A DNA stretch of 64,000 nucleotides, taken from assembly GCA_963920665.1 (NCBI GenBank), contig OY987269.1:22384501-22448500 (forward strand), written 5' to 3'. Source of the stretch: Straminergon stramineum. Lineage: Eukaryota; Streptophyta; Bryopsida; Hypnales; Calliergonaceae. Within the stretch, counting starts at the first letter, position 1. Each line of letters starts with the position of its first letter. The notes beneath the pieces were generated by a model. That model saw only the letters and a program-made list of their open reading frames with translations, was not told the DNA's origin and ran no database searches. This document shows, piece by piece, positions 11,279-21,856 of this stretch. Both the position numbers and the translations under genes were made by a program.

Positions 11279-14200
11279 TTACATGCCAGTTACAACATCA
11301 GATAAGATTGTATCTGGGGACCACTGGATTGGTAGCAAAGTGGCCCGAGGTGCACTAACCCAAGGAGTCCCTGCAACAGCGAAACGCCACGGTGCTGCCA
11401 CGTCTTGGGGCGTTGCATAGTCGATGCCCACTCTGGGTCCTGCAAGAATTGCTCCCGGAGCTGGACCGTCCAAAATCTCTAACCCACCTGTTCAAATCGT
11501 TTTGAGCTATTATCAGTTTACCATTCATTAACCATTACTGCACTAATGATGACATATGGAGTGCTAGTGATACTAATTACGAACCACTCGTACTCAATGT
11601 CCTCTTTTTTCCTAATGTTGCCTGCTCTAAATGTCAGACATTAGGGTGTCCGAGCTGGCCTGCAGAATTGCGATCCAAAACTCTATGAAAAGGCTAATGC
11701 GATCAAGGAAGGAGAATTGAGTTGAGCCCAATTTGATAATAAACTGCAAATTTGAGGTACAGGAATTTGAAGGGGTATATGGTTTGGGTTTGACACCCCT
11801 ACTTGAGTATTCATGAAAAGTATACCCTCTAAATAGGCTTATTGGGTAACATCATTGGATATCATACACCAAATTCAATTATTAGGCAACCCTAACAAAG
11901 CAGGGATAACTATTCCTTTTCACGTTACAAGAAATATAGAAAGTAGCCATTAACAAGTAACCCTGAAGACATTACATAATTCAGGATACGCAAACTTGCG
12001 GTATAATACTTTGGCAACGCAAAGTGCAGTTCAACAGAAAAAGTCTAATGCAGGTTAGGATGCTGACCAGGTAAGAAAAGCGGATGACACGACCAGTCCG
12101 TTGTTAAACCCAGAGCTTGACCCACCTTCAAAACAAAACAATAGACATTAACTTCGAACATCATCGCCACACATAAAATCATAAGAGTTTGATGCATACG
12201 CATTTCTCTTTGTAGAACTGCATTTCCAGATCATGTTTTTTGGCCAATCATTTGATGCTACATGATAGTAATTGGACAAAATTAGTTGTTTTACACCGAA
12301 TATGCTATCAAAGTGCGGTATTCAAATAGGTTTGTGCACTACCTTGCCTGGTCCTGTGAGAAGCACAGGCTTCACAGCACTCTGTTTCCGACGTTGCAGA
12401 ATGGTTGCCAAACCTGCAGAGACAGCAGAGGTTGAAGATTTATCATGTCTGCCAAATCCCATAAGCCAACGGAGGTTTGAAAGGGGAGGGGACTTTGAGT
12501 ATTGCAAATTACAAGCATTTTGAACTGAAGAGGAACTGGACAAGGAAACTCAACACATTGACCCTGGAACAACGTGGTAGCCTAAAAGTGTGACGGATGA
12601 CAGAAAATCCTTCTATGTAAGACAAAAGTGGAGATGTTCATCCTTGGAATTTTGTGTGAAAAGGGGAGGTCTTGCACAGTAGTTTGACCACCAATGATTG
12701 CTATTGGTTTTTTTTAAGCAAATGATTCACAAGGTACCAAAAAGATGGTTTCCACCGTGACCAGTCAGGCATTCTAGGGTTAACGAATTTCTTCCTCCAA
12801 GACCCTAGACCACATAAGAGTTTAATAAAAAAAATAATTCCCCTAAAGGTTTATCTCATTATTCTAAACATAATACTAGGGCCAATTGTCAATTTCCATA
12901 TCCTACAAACCCCGGATCCTCTATACAACTGTCCCCTCAAAGCTCACCTGCCACTGGAGAACAAGCTCGGATGAGAACAGCCGCGCCTACCCCGGCCTTG
13001 TCAGCCGCCACATTGAGCATGACGTTGATGCCATAACACAAGAAAACATAAGCATGGCCCCCTGCTCGGAACTGCAACACCCCCAACCCAAGAACAACTT
13101 GATCAAACCATCGGCTACTGCAAATTTGAACACAAACAAATTAACCAAATGGTCAAAAGGGATCGCTTTCATATTTATAAGAGTTTAAAATACATCAATT
13201 AAGAAGCTTCAACAAAAGTAACAAAATGTACCAGTCAAACGAAGATATCATGTCCTACATTCACTCTCTACAAAAAATAAAAATATGCCTTGGAAGTTAC
13301 TAAAATGAAGTATTAGCTATTGAAGTACACTTCCGAATTTCAGTTTGAGAAATAAGAGTATGTTCACACCAAAAGGAGCATATCTTAACCCTTAAGGGGG
13401 ATAAAATAACCCCAACTCCAATGAACAACTGAGATTGGAGGGGAGTATACTGGGGCTATTTTGACCCCTTGTTCTTGGTGGATTTTTCGAGTTTGTCTTC
13501 GGGTGCACTTTGCACAGGAATTGTGATTGACTATTATGGGAATTGGCAAGCCTACGCACCTCCAATGCATGGGGCAATGTATGCTTTGCACACCTGCGAA
13601 GAGCCCACCCTCAACTACACTCCATGTTTCTTTTTCCCTCCCAAAGAGTACAACATTTACCCCTGATGTGAATGTACCCTAAAAGGTTACTTAATTTCAA
13701 TCATAATCGAGTGTCAAGACGAGATGGACTCTGTACCATGGCTTCTGTTCGAGTTGTTCGACCGAATCGGGCGTGGCATGCTGTATCTCCTGTCCTGTAC
13801 GCCTCAACCTGGTCAACCATTACAGTTACGTGGAGTGTAAGCATTGACAAAGACAAAAGTGCTCCTAAAACATCACCTCAAAGTCATCCTTGAGATAATA
13901 CCTACAACTTAAGACAGCTAACGTCGAGTAGGAAAAGTACATCCAGCATAACAATAGCAGTACAGTACAGGAATACAATTTCTATCCGCCTGAAGTAAAA
14001 TCACTAATGGCGTTTAAGTAAAACTAGACTTTTCAGTGATCTTTGAATAATCAATCATTGGGAGGAGTGTAACTTGAAGACAGCAAGTAAGATGGTCAAT
14101 CGTGGAGAGATCGCCCCACTCGTTTCACTGAAATGGTTGAATACTTGTGAACTAGATAGTGTGTAAACACCTTGCAAGGAGATACAAGTCAATGATCAGA

Positions 14201-15614
14201 GGGAAGCCTCCCCATGAATCATGGGATTCCATCATGCGTATCTTGCATCCCCATGATGTTGTCTAAAATCTCTTGAAACAATCTAATTGTACTAGAATCC
14301 ATGAGGTACACGTGGATCCACCTCGGAACACACAAGCAGGACTGCTCGTCTTGACCCCTAAGCACTCTGAAGTTCACATTGTGGACAATGGACAGAGTGC
14401 TTGGGGATGATTTTTCATTCAAATAATTTTTCATTTCATCAAAAAATAATGCTTAAGAGACAACCTTCCTTTATGATCGATTTGATGAAATTGAGTAAAA
14501 TACTTTACTTCTACACAGATATAAGCAAAAACATGCAAAAATTCTAAAAAGAGATCAAACGTTAAAGGGCTAACTATGGAGTGAATTCTTTTTACTGAAT
14601 CCAGGAAAGAGAGGTTCCCACCTCAGTGATTTGCAATATCACATCCTCGTGGCGTAAGAGCTTCCCCAAAAGGCGAGGAGCGAGGTCCAAGGCATCACAA
14701 GCGTAAAAGTCCGCCGTGAGGAGCCTGTAATTGTCGACAGGAAGGGACGGCACCACAACTGCCTCATCCTCGACTCCAGTGGAGTCCTGCTCAGGGTCCT
14801 GGTAAAAAATAATTGGATAAAATTTAGATATAAACATGTCCTTGAATTCCATAGCCCACATTTGCATCATGGGGGTTATTTTGTGCTCCCGGTAAAGAAG
14901 CTACGGAGGAGAAAACTCAGAACATTGTAAGGATTTCTTCCTCCAGGCCTTCTGCTTTGAAGACCCCAATACATGAAGACAAGGAATCAGGTGCACTTTC
15001 AAGACCCTCATAAATCACAAAGTCTATGGGACATAGTGATTAGGGTTTGTAATAAGGCCATGCGGACCATCCCACTCAAAAATTTGCAAGAGAAGTGTCC
15101 ACTAGGGGTTGATCTCATAGACCATTGGTTTTATAGACACTAGGGTCCACTGTACACCAAACAGGACTTCCATTACCAATAGAACGCCCAGATCTGCATA
15201 GTGGAGTTCACCTCTCTAATGTGACACCCCATCACGTATGACAAATATTATATTTCAACAGCTGGTCAACTAACAACTCAATCTTGCGAGGAATGATTAC
15301 GTAACACCTTTACATTAGGGTTTCCGAAACATGGCATAATAGAGAGGTGGCAATGTACTCCATCCCTGCATAGAAAGGATCGATATGTGAAATTAAAGGC
15401 AAGGGAATGCAGTACCTACCTCTTTCTTCGTTGAGACTACCAAGCTTCTTTTCGCAATCTTCCCTGCAGCAGGCTTCTTAGCAAAATAGGGTGACACTAC
15501 TCTCTTGGGGGTGGTGGCTGTTACCTTCGCCACCCTTAGAGATCGCCGCAAATCCTGGGGCTCCTTAAGCACTCCATTCACGGATGGAGAGCCACTGACG
15601 CCTTTGAGATCCAT
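11279..15614 (-). CDS. MAG: DNA-3-methyladenine glycosylase (AAG/MPG family)
   Basis: Seven exons, read on the minus strand as 15614-15420, 14798-14622, 13808-13737, 13071-12948, 12413-12343, 12125-12068 and 11487-11279, join in phase to encode 301 residues. The first ~80 residues are basic and unconserved. The glycosylase fold follows: ALDLAPRLLGKLLRHEDV, ITEVEAYRTGDTACHARFG, GGHAYVFLCYGINVMLNVAA, GVGAAVLIRACSP, KPVLLTGPGKVGQALGL, GGLEILDGPAP and GPRVGIDYATP with WRFAVAGTPWVSAP. Family members excise alkylated purines (3-methyladenine, 7-methylguanine, hypoxanthine) in base-excision repair. Glu126 in the E-A-Y motif corresponds to the family's catalytic glutamate. The basic N-terminus suits nuclear or organellar targeting, which is inference. 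The usual F-G-P-G-G reads F-R-A-G-G at the exon 3/4 junction. The ATG is the first Met of the open exon. The gene is convergent with the UspA-kinase. Confidence 0.93.
12578..12783. mobile_element. TTAACCCTT-ended MITE, copy 2, in a glycosylase intron
   Basis: This stretch has the conserved internal boxes (GTTCATCCTTGGAATTTTGT, GTCTTGCACAGTAGTTTGAC, CACCGTGACCAGTC) and ends TAGGGTTAA. It lies between glycosylase exons 4 (12948-13071) and 5 (12343-12413), so the intron carries it. The left end is degraded and the start approximate. Confidence 0.6.
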
Positions 15615-15639
15615 GTCGGTGGTTTCCAGCCCCTAATAT

Positions 15640-16395
15640 TTCCTGTGAATGGTTTCGTATACATCACCACATCTTCGACGTCAGCAACCTCATGTATCAG
15701 AGTAAAAGTACCTACGGATGATGACGCATAACTTATATGATTGGATTTGCAAAATAATCCTTAAACCCCGAACCCTAAAACCCTAGGCGACGCTTATACT
15801 TGTATTAAGAGAGGATTGTGCGAGTAACGGTACCTGGCAAGTCACAATGCTCTTTCCACAGACGATAGCATAAACGCACTCCCTAGATTCCTGTAAATGA
15901 ATTTGCAAGCACAACCACATCTCGATCGTCAACATTTTGATCGTCCTCATACATTAGATTCAAATTATTCGCAAATTAGGACGCCCCAATTCACACTAGA
16001 CTGGATTCGCAACTAAATCCTAAGCCTTAAACCCTAAAAATCCTAAATTACGCTTACATGTATTACGAGAGGATTGTGCAAGTAATGAAACCTGGAAAGT
16101 CATAATGTCCTTCCATAAACTATTGCATAAACGCACTCCCTAGATTCCTGAAATGGATTTACATTCACAACCACATCTCGATCGTCAACATTTCTATCGT
16201 CCTCATACATCAGAACGAAGTTGTTCGAAAATCATGATGCCCAAACTCACACTTAACTGCATTTGCAACTACACCCTAAACCATAGCAAAACACTAACAT
16301 TAACCAAGAGAGGATACTGCCAGTATCAGAACCTGGAAATTCACAAAGTCCGTTCCAAAAACGCATTCCGCAATCGCTGTAGCATCCAGTGGTTG
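15640..16395. repeat. Three-copy tandem repeat (~250 bp unit) at the glycosylase promoter
   Basis: Units begin near 15641, 15887 and 16144 with 'ATTCCTG..AATGG(A)TT', then 'CACAACCACATCTCGATCGT', 'TCGTCCTCATAC', an 'AACCCTA' cluster, 'GAGAGGATTGTGC.AGTAA' and 'CCTGGAAAGTCA.AATG'. The copies are diverged but co-linear. The first unit begins only about 25 bases upstream of the glycosylase start codon, so the repeat makes up its 5' leader and promoter. Telobox-like AAACCCTA motifs lie in the first two units (about 15764-15785 and 16028-16045). A related ACACCCTAAACC stretch is in the third. Confidence 0.8.
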
Positions 16396-17398
16396 TCAAG
16401 TGATCTTGGCTCTTTCCAGCAGTACTGAATTGCACTCTCCACGACAAGAGTATGCTTTCTTACAAGAAAACTTTCAAGCCCTACATATCCGTCGCCTGCA
16501 TCAAAGCTTGTTATGAATGATTCTAATATTCTTCCAGAGCGCAATGGACTGAATCTTATAGTAACTTCCTGTGGGCTCTCAAATTCCTCATCACATAAAC
16601 AATTGTGGCATTCTCAGAATGTCGGTAAGAATTGTACTGTAGTAGAAATAATAATGGGCGTGAAGCTTGTAGACGAAGCAGAATGCCGTGAATTATGGAA
16701 GATGATTGTCGAAAGCCCAAAGCAGACATGCAATGAGGAGGGAAGGAGAACCTCAGGAAGCTTAAGTTTCGGGATTGCAAGAGCTAGGATTCGATCCTCA
16801 GACCTGTCGGGTAGGGGCAACGGCGCTGCAGCTGCGTGATGGATGGATGCGTGGATGGATGAAATTTCTGTGTAACGGCCATCAGGAAACTGAGGGCCAC
16901 TTCACACTACAGCACAAAGTCGAGAGTCCGTCGATTTCAGCCAATGAGATTGCAAAAACCCAAGAGTTCGGCCTCTCGAGCCTTCACACAAGGAGGCACA
17001 ATCCAAAGTCCGTCGCCCACTTGTCTGCCTACATGACAACCAAATGCCTACATGGCGACGGACTCTCGATTAGAGTTTGGGATGCCTTCCCTTGTTTATT
17101 TGTTTATTTGTGTCCCCATTGGGATTTGAACCCTAGTCTCCACCATTACAATGGGGAGTCTTTGCATTCTATGAACCTACTTCCCTTCAATGTTTAATGC
17201 CAACTTTTAATTCCATTTATATCCTTCATATTCCTTGTTTAATGATGAGAGCATGTGCTGTAATTATTTTTCCAAGGCCATTTTTGACTCCTTTCTCATG
17301 TTTTTTAATCTTTTGCTTGAAAAAAGTGTCACATGGGTGACAATTTACTAAAAATTTTAGGAATTGGATGGATTAGAAGTTAAAAAAATGGAATAGGT
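16396..17398. other. Intergenic DNA, no gene recognised
   Basis: This stretch holds several open frames with no recognisable domain. The longest (16775-17197, 140 codons) is not supported by composition or homology. Two short stretches near 16790 and 17130 resemble the tRNA B-box, but no tRNA fold or A-box was found. Confidence 0.5.
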
Positions 17399-17455
17399 TT
17401 GGACTTTGGGCTTGGACTTTGGACTTGGACTTTGGACTTTGGCCTTTGGAGGCTT
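17399..17455 (+). repeat. GGACTTTGG simple tandem repeat
   Basis: The motif GGACTTTGG/GGACTTGGACTTT recurs about six times head to tail with small variations. Confidence 0.85.
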
Positions 17456-19050
17456 CACACTATGGCCGGCCGAAGGCTCCAATTCCTACTTTTTTTGGCC
17501 TATTTATTGTTCATTTCCTTGGACTCTCACCAAAGTTTGGCCACTCAATCCCATGGCCTCTCAACTTGGACGGCCATAGTCTGAAGAGGCCCTGAGACTC
17601 ACTTTTTTGATATTTTTGCAGTACTGCAAAAGTATGAGCTGAAGTGTCTTAGCAGTAGAGTACCCAAGTTGTCCTTTTGCAGTACTGTATTTTGGACAGT
17701 ACTACATGAATATTTATGTTGTATTGCATTGCATTACAACATTAAGACTCTTAAGTAGTACATCATTTATCTTAAAAAAATACTATTATAATACTAAAAT
17801 ATACTATTATTGTCTACAAACAACATGACTTTAAGTATACAAACAAGCTATATGCATATTGTATTGTAATAGAATTTTGGTAATACTATTGTGACATACA
17901 AAAATATTATAATTATTATAATAATACAGTACTGCATAATTGTACATTTATAATACAAATAATAGATTTTAATTAATAGATTTGCAATACTACATGCAAT
18001 ACCATATTTGTGTTGTAAAAATATTGTTTTTGTATTATTTATGACACAAAAGCAATGTAAAAACAATTATATAATAGTAATAATGCAGTATTGCTACAAT
18101 TCAAGTTCATTTCTATTATTAGTATCCTATGCCATTTATTTTTTTCCATCAATTATTACAAATCCAATATGTTATCATATCATAGGAGGCAATACATATA
18201 ACACTGATATAGTATTCCTAAAGTACTAGTATAGACATACATGGGTGGAACTTCATACATCATACATGAACTTTGAAAGACGCTCCCAATGACAATCATA
18301 CTCAATTCGATCTAAACACATTCCATGAATTTCCCTCCAGGAAACGATTACAATCTTCTGGTATAAATGAGCAAATGAAAGGTTCAGGGAAAAATTTCAA
18401 ACAAAGTCACGATAATTGGTGGATAAAATTCTATAAACCTATTTCCACTGAAACTAAAATGCATGGGCAACAATGGTACTTGACGTAGGCAACATAGCAA
18501 GGACAATTAGAGGGAACAAAAAGAAGTGCTACAAATACAAATTGTAAATACTATATTTTGTACCACATTTCCTTGCAAGTCACATATACATACAACAAAT
18601 GTAAGCAACAATTTTGAAATAGTGAGCAAATCAAAGTTTAGTATGTGTCCTTCAAATGTGTCAACCAATTAGATTTTAGCATTTGGAGGACACATTAAGC
18701 AAAGTCTATGGACACAGTTAGGTGAGTCTAGGGTACAAGAATGGGAACAAGTGCGCTAATGGGTATTTCTACTTTATTGAATTCTTATTAGACTCATGAG
18801 AGGCCCCAAATTACCAAGGCTGGGAGGTGTGTAAAACGTAAATTAACCTGTGAATGCCCAAGGCCTTTTCTGAGCTTCTAGGAAATTGTTTGAAATTGAA
18901 CAACAAGCCAACATTTTGTGAAGTTTTATCAATTATTCTTGAGTTATAACCATGAAGTTTTACTTATTTTGTAGTCATCTTGGAGATGATATAGGAAAAA
19001 AGAAGACAACATCATCACTCAATGTTTGATCATGAAGGTGTTAAAACTGC
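17456..19050. other. Very AT-rich intergenic DNA
   Basis: From about 17620 to 18240 the sequence is dominated by TACTGCA/ATAATA-like low-complexity DNA. After 18240 it is ordinary AT-rich intergenic sequence. No coding or RNA gene is recognised. Confidence 0.55.
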
Positions 19051-19556
19051 GAAAGTGATTTGAAGTCTTTCAATGTTTTCTTCATATGTTAAATATAGAA
19101 AGTTGTTTACCAAAAATATATGAGGTTAAAGGGCTAACATGCATAACCCCAAATGAATTTAGGACATTTGAAAATGCACTCTACAATTTTTTTTAAATCA
19201 ATTTGTGAAGTGATTTTTCTCAAAGATAGAGTGTATTTTAGGCTCATTACAAGAGTTCTCACCACTATGGACACCCTTGCATAAAATCTAGAATAGAGAA
19301 ATCATAATCAATCATTTTCAAAATTAGTTTTTTAATGCTAAAACTCAAATTCAAAAACGTTTTTCCACAAATATAAAGTATTAAAAAAAGCAATTTGGTT
19401 AGGTTTCATTTAACTTGAGAGTACTGTGAACACCAAATTTAGGTGGCCTAAGCAATTTTGGATTCATCCAACAAGAAGAAGGTGGGTTTTTTGTACATGC
19501 AAACTTGGAAGAACTTGCATGGGCCGAGCAAAAGGGACAATTCAACTTGACCTTCT

Positions 19557-19811
19557 AAGGCCATATTTGTTATATTGAGACCTTTCGCAGTCTCAATTTT
19601 ATCCTCGACTTGAGGATAAACCGTTTTATCTCTTTATTGGTATTTTTTTATAAATAGGTAACAACATCAACTTTTAGAATTTCATTATAGGATCACTATT
19701 TGAGCATTATTTATTTTTGGTTTCAATTACTATTTTTTTAAATAAATTTTCTCCTAACTAGCATTTTGTCTCAAAATTTGCAGAAAGTCTCAATATAACG
19801 AATATAGCCTT
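19557..19811. mobile_element. MITE inserted in the left arm of the inverted repeat
   Basis: This 255 bp segment is absent from the right arm. Its ends are imperfect inverted copies: AAGGCCATATTTGTTATATT at the left, and the complement of AAGGCTATATTCGTTATATT at the right, continuing through GAGAC..TTTC. TTCT flanks both sides, consistent with a short target-site duplication. It has no coding capacity and its superfamily is not assigned. Confidence 0.75.
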
Positions 19812-20326
19812 TTCTAGAAGAACATTGATGTAGTAAGTTGGCTTGGGTTTGAACCATGCAGCTGTAATTGGTGTTTATACTACCATGGCTTGGTAGAGTG
19901 TGACGTATCAAATTTGAAACCACTCCATTTTGTTTGGGTGCCTTCAATTTCTAATATTCCAAGATAGTGTAAGATAATTTCATACCATTACCACTTTCAA
20001 TAATATTGAAATTGTTCTAAGTAAACAAAGTAAAAGTAAAAGTAATGAATAAGGATCACATTGAAAATAGTTGAAATACCTTACAAACCAATTTCAAAAG
20101 TAAAATCATAGCTACAATTGAAAGCAGTTAATAGATTATTAATAGCACAATGCTTTAGTATATTAGATTATTAAATTGGAAAAAAAGAAGTAAATATCTT
20201 TCTTTTATAATATAAAGTTTCTTGTAGTGTATTCAATGTCAATTATAAAGAGAACCATAATACATAAAAGATATATTCTATCCACAATTACTTTTTATTT
20301 TTTACTTATTATAGTTCAATTCTACC

Positions 20327-20632
20327 ATGGAATCTTGTAGGTGTGATTGGTGTGATGCTAGTCCATTTAACTATAAAAGATCTTTATCTACACACAAACT
20401 GACATGCATGGGGAGCTTGAGGCCTATTGCACAACATCTCCACGTTCCTATATCTCCATTAACAACAAGTGAATTTCCGCATTCAAGTAAAATCCCTCAA
20501 TTTGATGCACCTCTGGACATCAATGCACCACATAGTTCAAACAATCCTTCAGAGTTAAATCCTTCATGGCAGACATACATATTCAGAAAATATGTAAATT
20601 TATTAGAAATATTTGATACATATGAAATTTAA
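20327..20632 (+). CDS. Hypothetical small C2HC zinc-finger protein (copy left of the gap)
   Basis: The 101-residue frame starts at ATG 20327 and is translated identically at 21224-21529. Residues 4-26 carry CRCDWC, then twelve residues and HKLTC, a Cys-X2-Cys-X12-His-X4-Cys pattern that could bind one zinc ion. The rest is Pro/Ser-rich, without a recognised domain. It could be the first exon or remnant of a transposon protein or a repeat-borne gene; no splice partner was found. Because the flanking sequence repeats exactly across the N gap, this copy may be an assembly duplicate of 21224-21529. Confidence 0.35.
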   Translation: MESCRCDWCDASPFNYKRSLSTHKLTCMGSLRPIAQHLHVPISPLTTSEFPHSSKIPQFDAPLDINAPHSSNNPSELNPSWQTYIFRKYVNLLEIFDTYEI

Positions 20633-20686
20633 AAATATCATTTCAATACTTTGCAATAATATTCTTGGATTTTGCTTTACCTTACA

Positions 20687-20886
20687 NNNNNNNNNNNNNN
20701 NNNNNNNNNNNNNNNNNNNNNNNNNNNNNNNNNNNNNNNNNNNNNNNNNNNNNNNNNNNNNNNNNNNNNNNNNNNNNNNNNNNNNNNNNNNNNNNNNNNN
20801 NNNNNNNNNNNNNNNNNNNNNNNNNNNNNNNNNNNNNNNNNNNNNNNNNNNNNNNNNNNNNNNNNNNNNNNNNNNNNNNNNNNNNN
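20687..20886. other. Assembly gap, 200 N
   Basis: Exactly 200 unknown bases. The sequence before the gap (19990-20686) recurs immediately after it (20887-21583) at a constant offset of 897 bases, including identical protein translations. This suggests two overlapping contig ends that were not merged. Confidence 0.95.
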
Positions 20887-21583
20887 ACCACTTTCAATAA
20901 TATTGAAATTGTTCTAAGTAAACAAAGTAAAAGTAAAAGTAATGAATAAGGATCACATTGAAAATAGTTGAAATACCTTACAAACCAATTTCAAAAGTAA
21001 AATCATAGCTACAATTGAAAGCAGTTAATAGATTATTAATAGCACAATGCTTTAGTATATTAGATTATTAAATTGGAAAAAAAGAAGTAAATATCTTTCT
21101 TTTATAATATAAAGTTTCTTGTAGTGTATTCAATGTCAATTATAAAGAGAACCATAATACATAAAAGATATATTCTATCCACAATTACTTTTTATTTTTT
21201 ACTTATTATAGTTCAATTCTACCATGGAATCTTGTAGGTGTGATTGGTGTGATGCTAGTCCATTTAACTATAAAAGATCTTTATCTACACACAAACTGAC
21301 ATGCATGGGGAGCTTGAGGCCTATTGCACAACATCTCCACGTTCCTATATCTCCATTAACAACAAGTGAATTTCCGCATTCAAGTAAAATCCCTCAATTT
21401 GATGCACCTCTGGACATCAATGCACCACATAGTTCAAACAATCCTTCAGAGTTAAATCCTTCATGGCAGACATACATATTCAGAAAATATGTAAATTTAT
21501 TAGAAATATTTGATACATATGAAATTTAAAAATATCATTTCAATACTTTGCAATAATATTCTTGGATTTTGCTTTACCTTACA
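20887..21583 (+). repeat. Direct duplicate of 19990-20686 across the gap
   Basis: Both ends and every landmark checked agree with 19990-20686 at an offset of 897. Its last bases run into unique spacer (CATCCTTCCGGATCC) leading to the right arm, so this copy is the one joined to the true centre of the inverted repeat. Confidence 0.85.
21224..21529 (+). CDS. Hypothetical small C2HC zinc-finger protein (left arm)
   Basis: This is the same 101-residue frame as at 20327, with a Cys-X2-Cys-X12-His-X4-Cys motif at residues 6-26 and a Pro/Ser-rich remainder. The last ~22 residues (from SWQTYIF) lie beyond the inverted-repeat homology and differ from the right-arm version. Its 3' end points at, and overlaps, the opposing frame at 21500-21856. 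Function unknown; it may be a transposon-derived fragment. Confidence 0.4.
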   Translation: MESCRCDWCDASPFNYKRSLSTHKLTCMGSLRPIAQHLHVPISPLTTSEFPHSSKIPQFDAPLDINAPHSSNNPSELNPSWQTYIFRKYVNLLEIFDTYEI

Positions 21584-21856
21584 TCCTTCCGGATCCTCGA
21601 TTGTATGCTTATGTTTGATAGGATTTAACTTTGAAGGATTGTTTGAACTATGTGGTGCATTGATGTCCAGAGGTGCATCAAATTGAGGGATTTTACTTGA
21701 ATGCGGAAATTCACTTGTTGTTAATGGAGATATAGGAACGTGGAGATGTTGTGCAATAGGCCTCAAGCTCCCCATGCATGTCAGTTTGTGTGTAGATAAA
21801 GATCTTTTATAGTTAAATGGACTAGCATCACACCAATCACACCTATAAGATTCCAT
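21500..21856 (-). CDS. Hypothetical small C2HC zinc-finger protein (right arm)
   Basis: A 118-residue frame. The first ~79 residues match the left-arm protein except Cys4 to Tyr and one Glu to Lys near residue 76; the spaced Cys/His ligands are kept. The C-terminus (from IKHKHTIEDP) comes from the central spacer and is unrelated to the left-arm end. The gene is convergent with 21224-21529. No known family is recognised, and expression is uncertain. Confidence 0.4.
   Translation of the reverse strand: MESYRCDWCDASPFNYKRSLSTHKLTCMGSLRPIAQHLHVPISPLTTSEFPHSSKIPQFDAPLDINAPHSSNNPSKLNPIKHKHTIEDPEGCKVKQNPRILLQSIEMIFLNFICIKYF

Larger units (their letters stand above)
19051..20686 (+). repeat. Large inverted repeat, left arm (up to the gap)
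   Basis: This arm is repeated in inverse orientation at 21626-22879. Landmarks match in reverse order: GTTAAAGGGCTAACATGCAT, the CATTTGTGAAGTGATTTTTC region, CCACCTAAATTTGG complement, ATGCACCTCTGGACATCAAT and GGAATCTTGTAGGTGTGATT. Apart from a ~255 bp insertion at 19557-19811 the arms look nearly identical. Homology runs to the point equivalent to 20561 (21458 in the second copy). Confidence 0.85.

Noticed and set aside
17090..17160. tRNA-like B-box (GGTTCAAATCC on the minus strand), and a similar word near 16790, as a tRNA gene or SINE
   Set aside because: No convincing A-box, acceptor stem or anticodon arm could be folded by eye.
20100..20226. CACTA-type terminus in the inverted-repeat arms (also 21126 and 21954) as a complete CACTA element
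   Set aside because: No matching opposite end was found within the arms, so only an isolated terminus is supported.
20613..20949. Open frames running through the N gap
   Set aside because: They are open only because N positions were translated as unknown residues.
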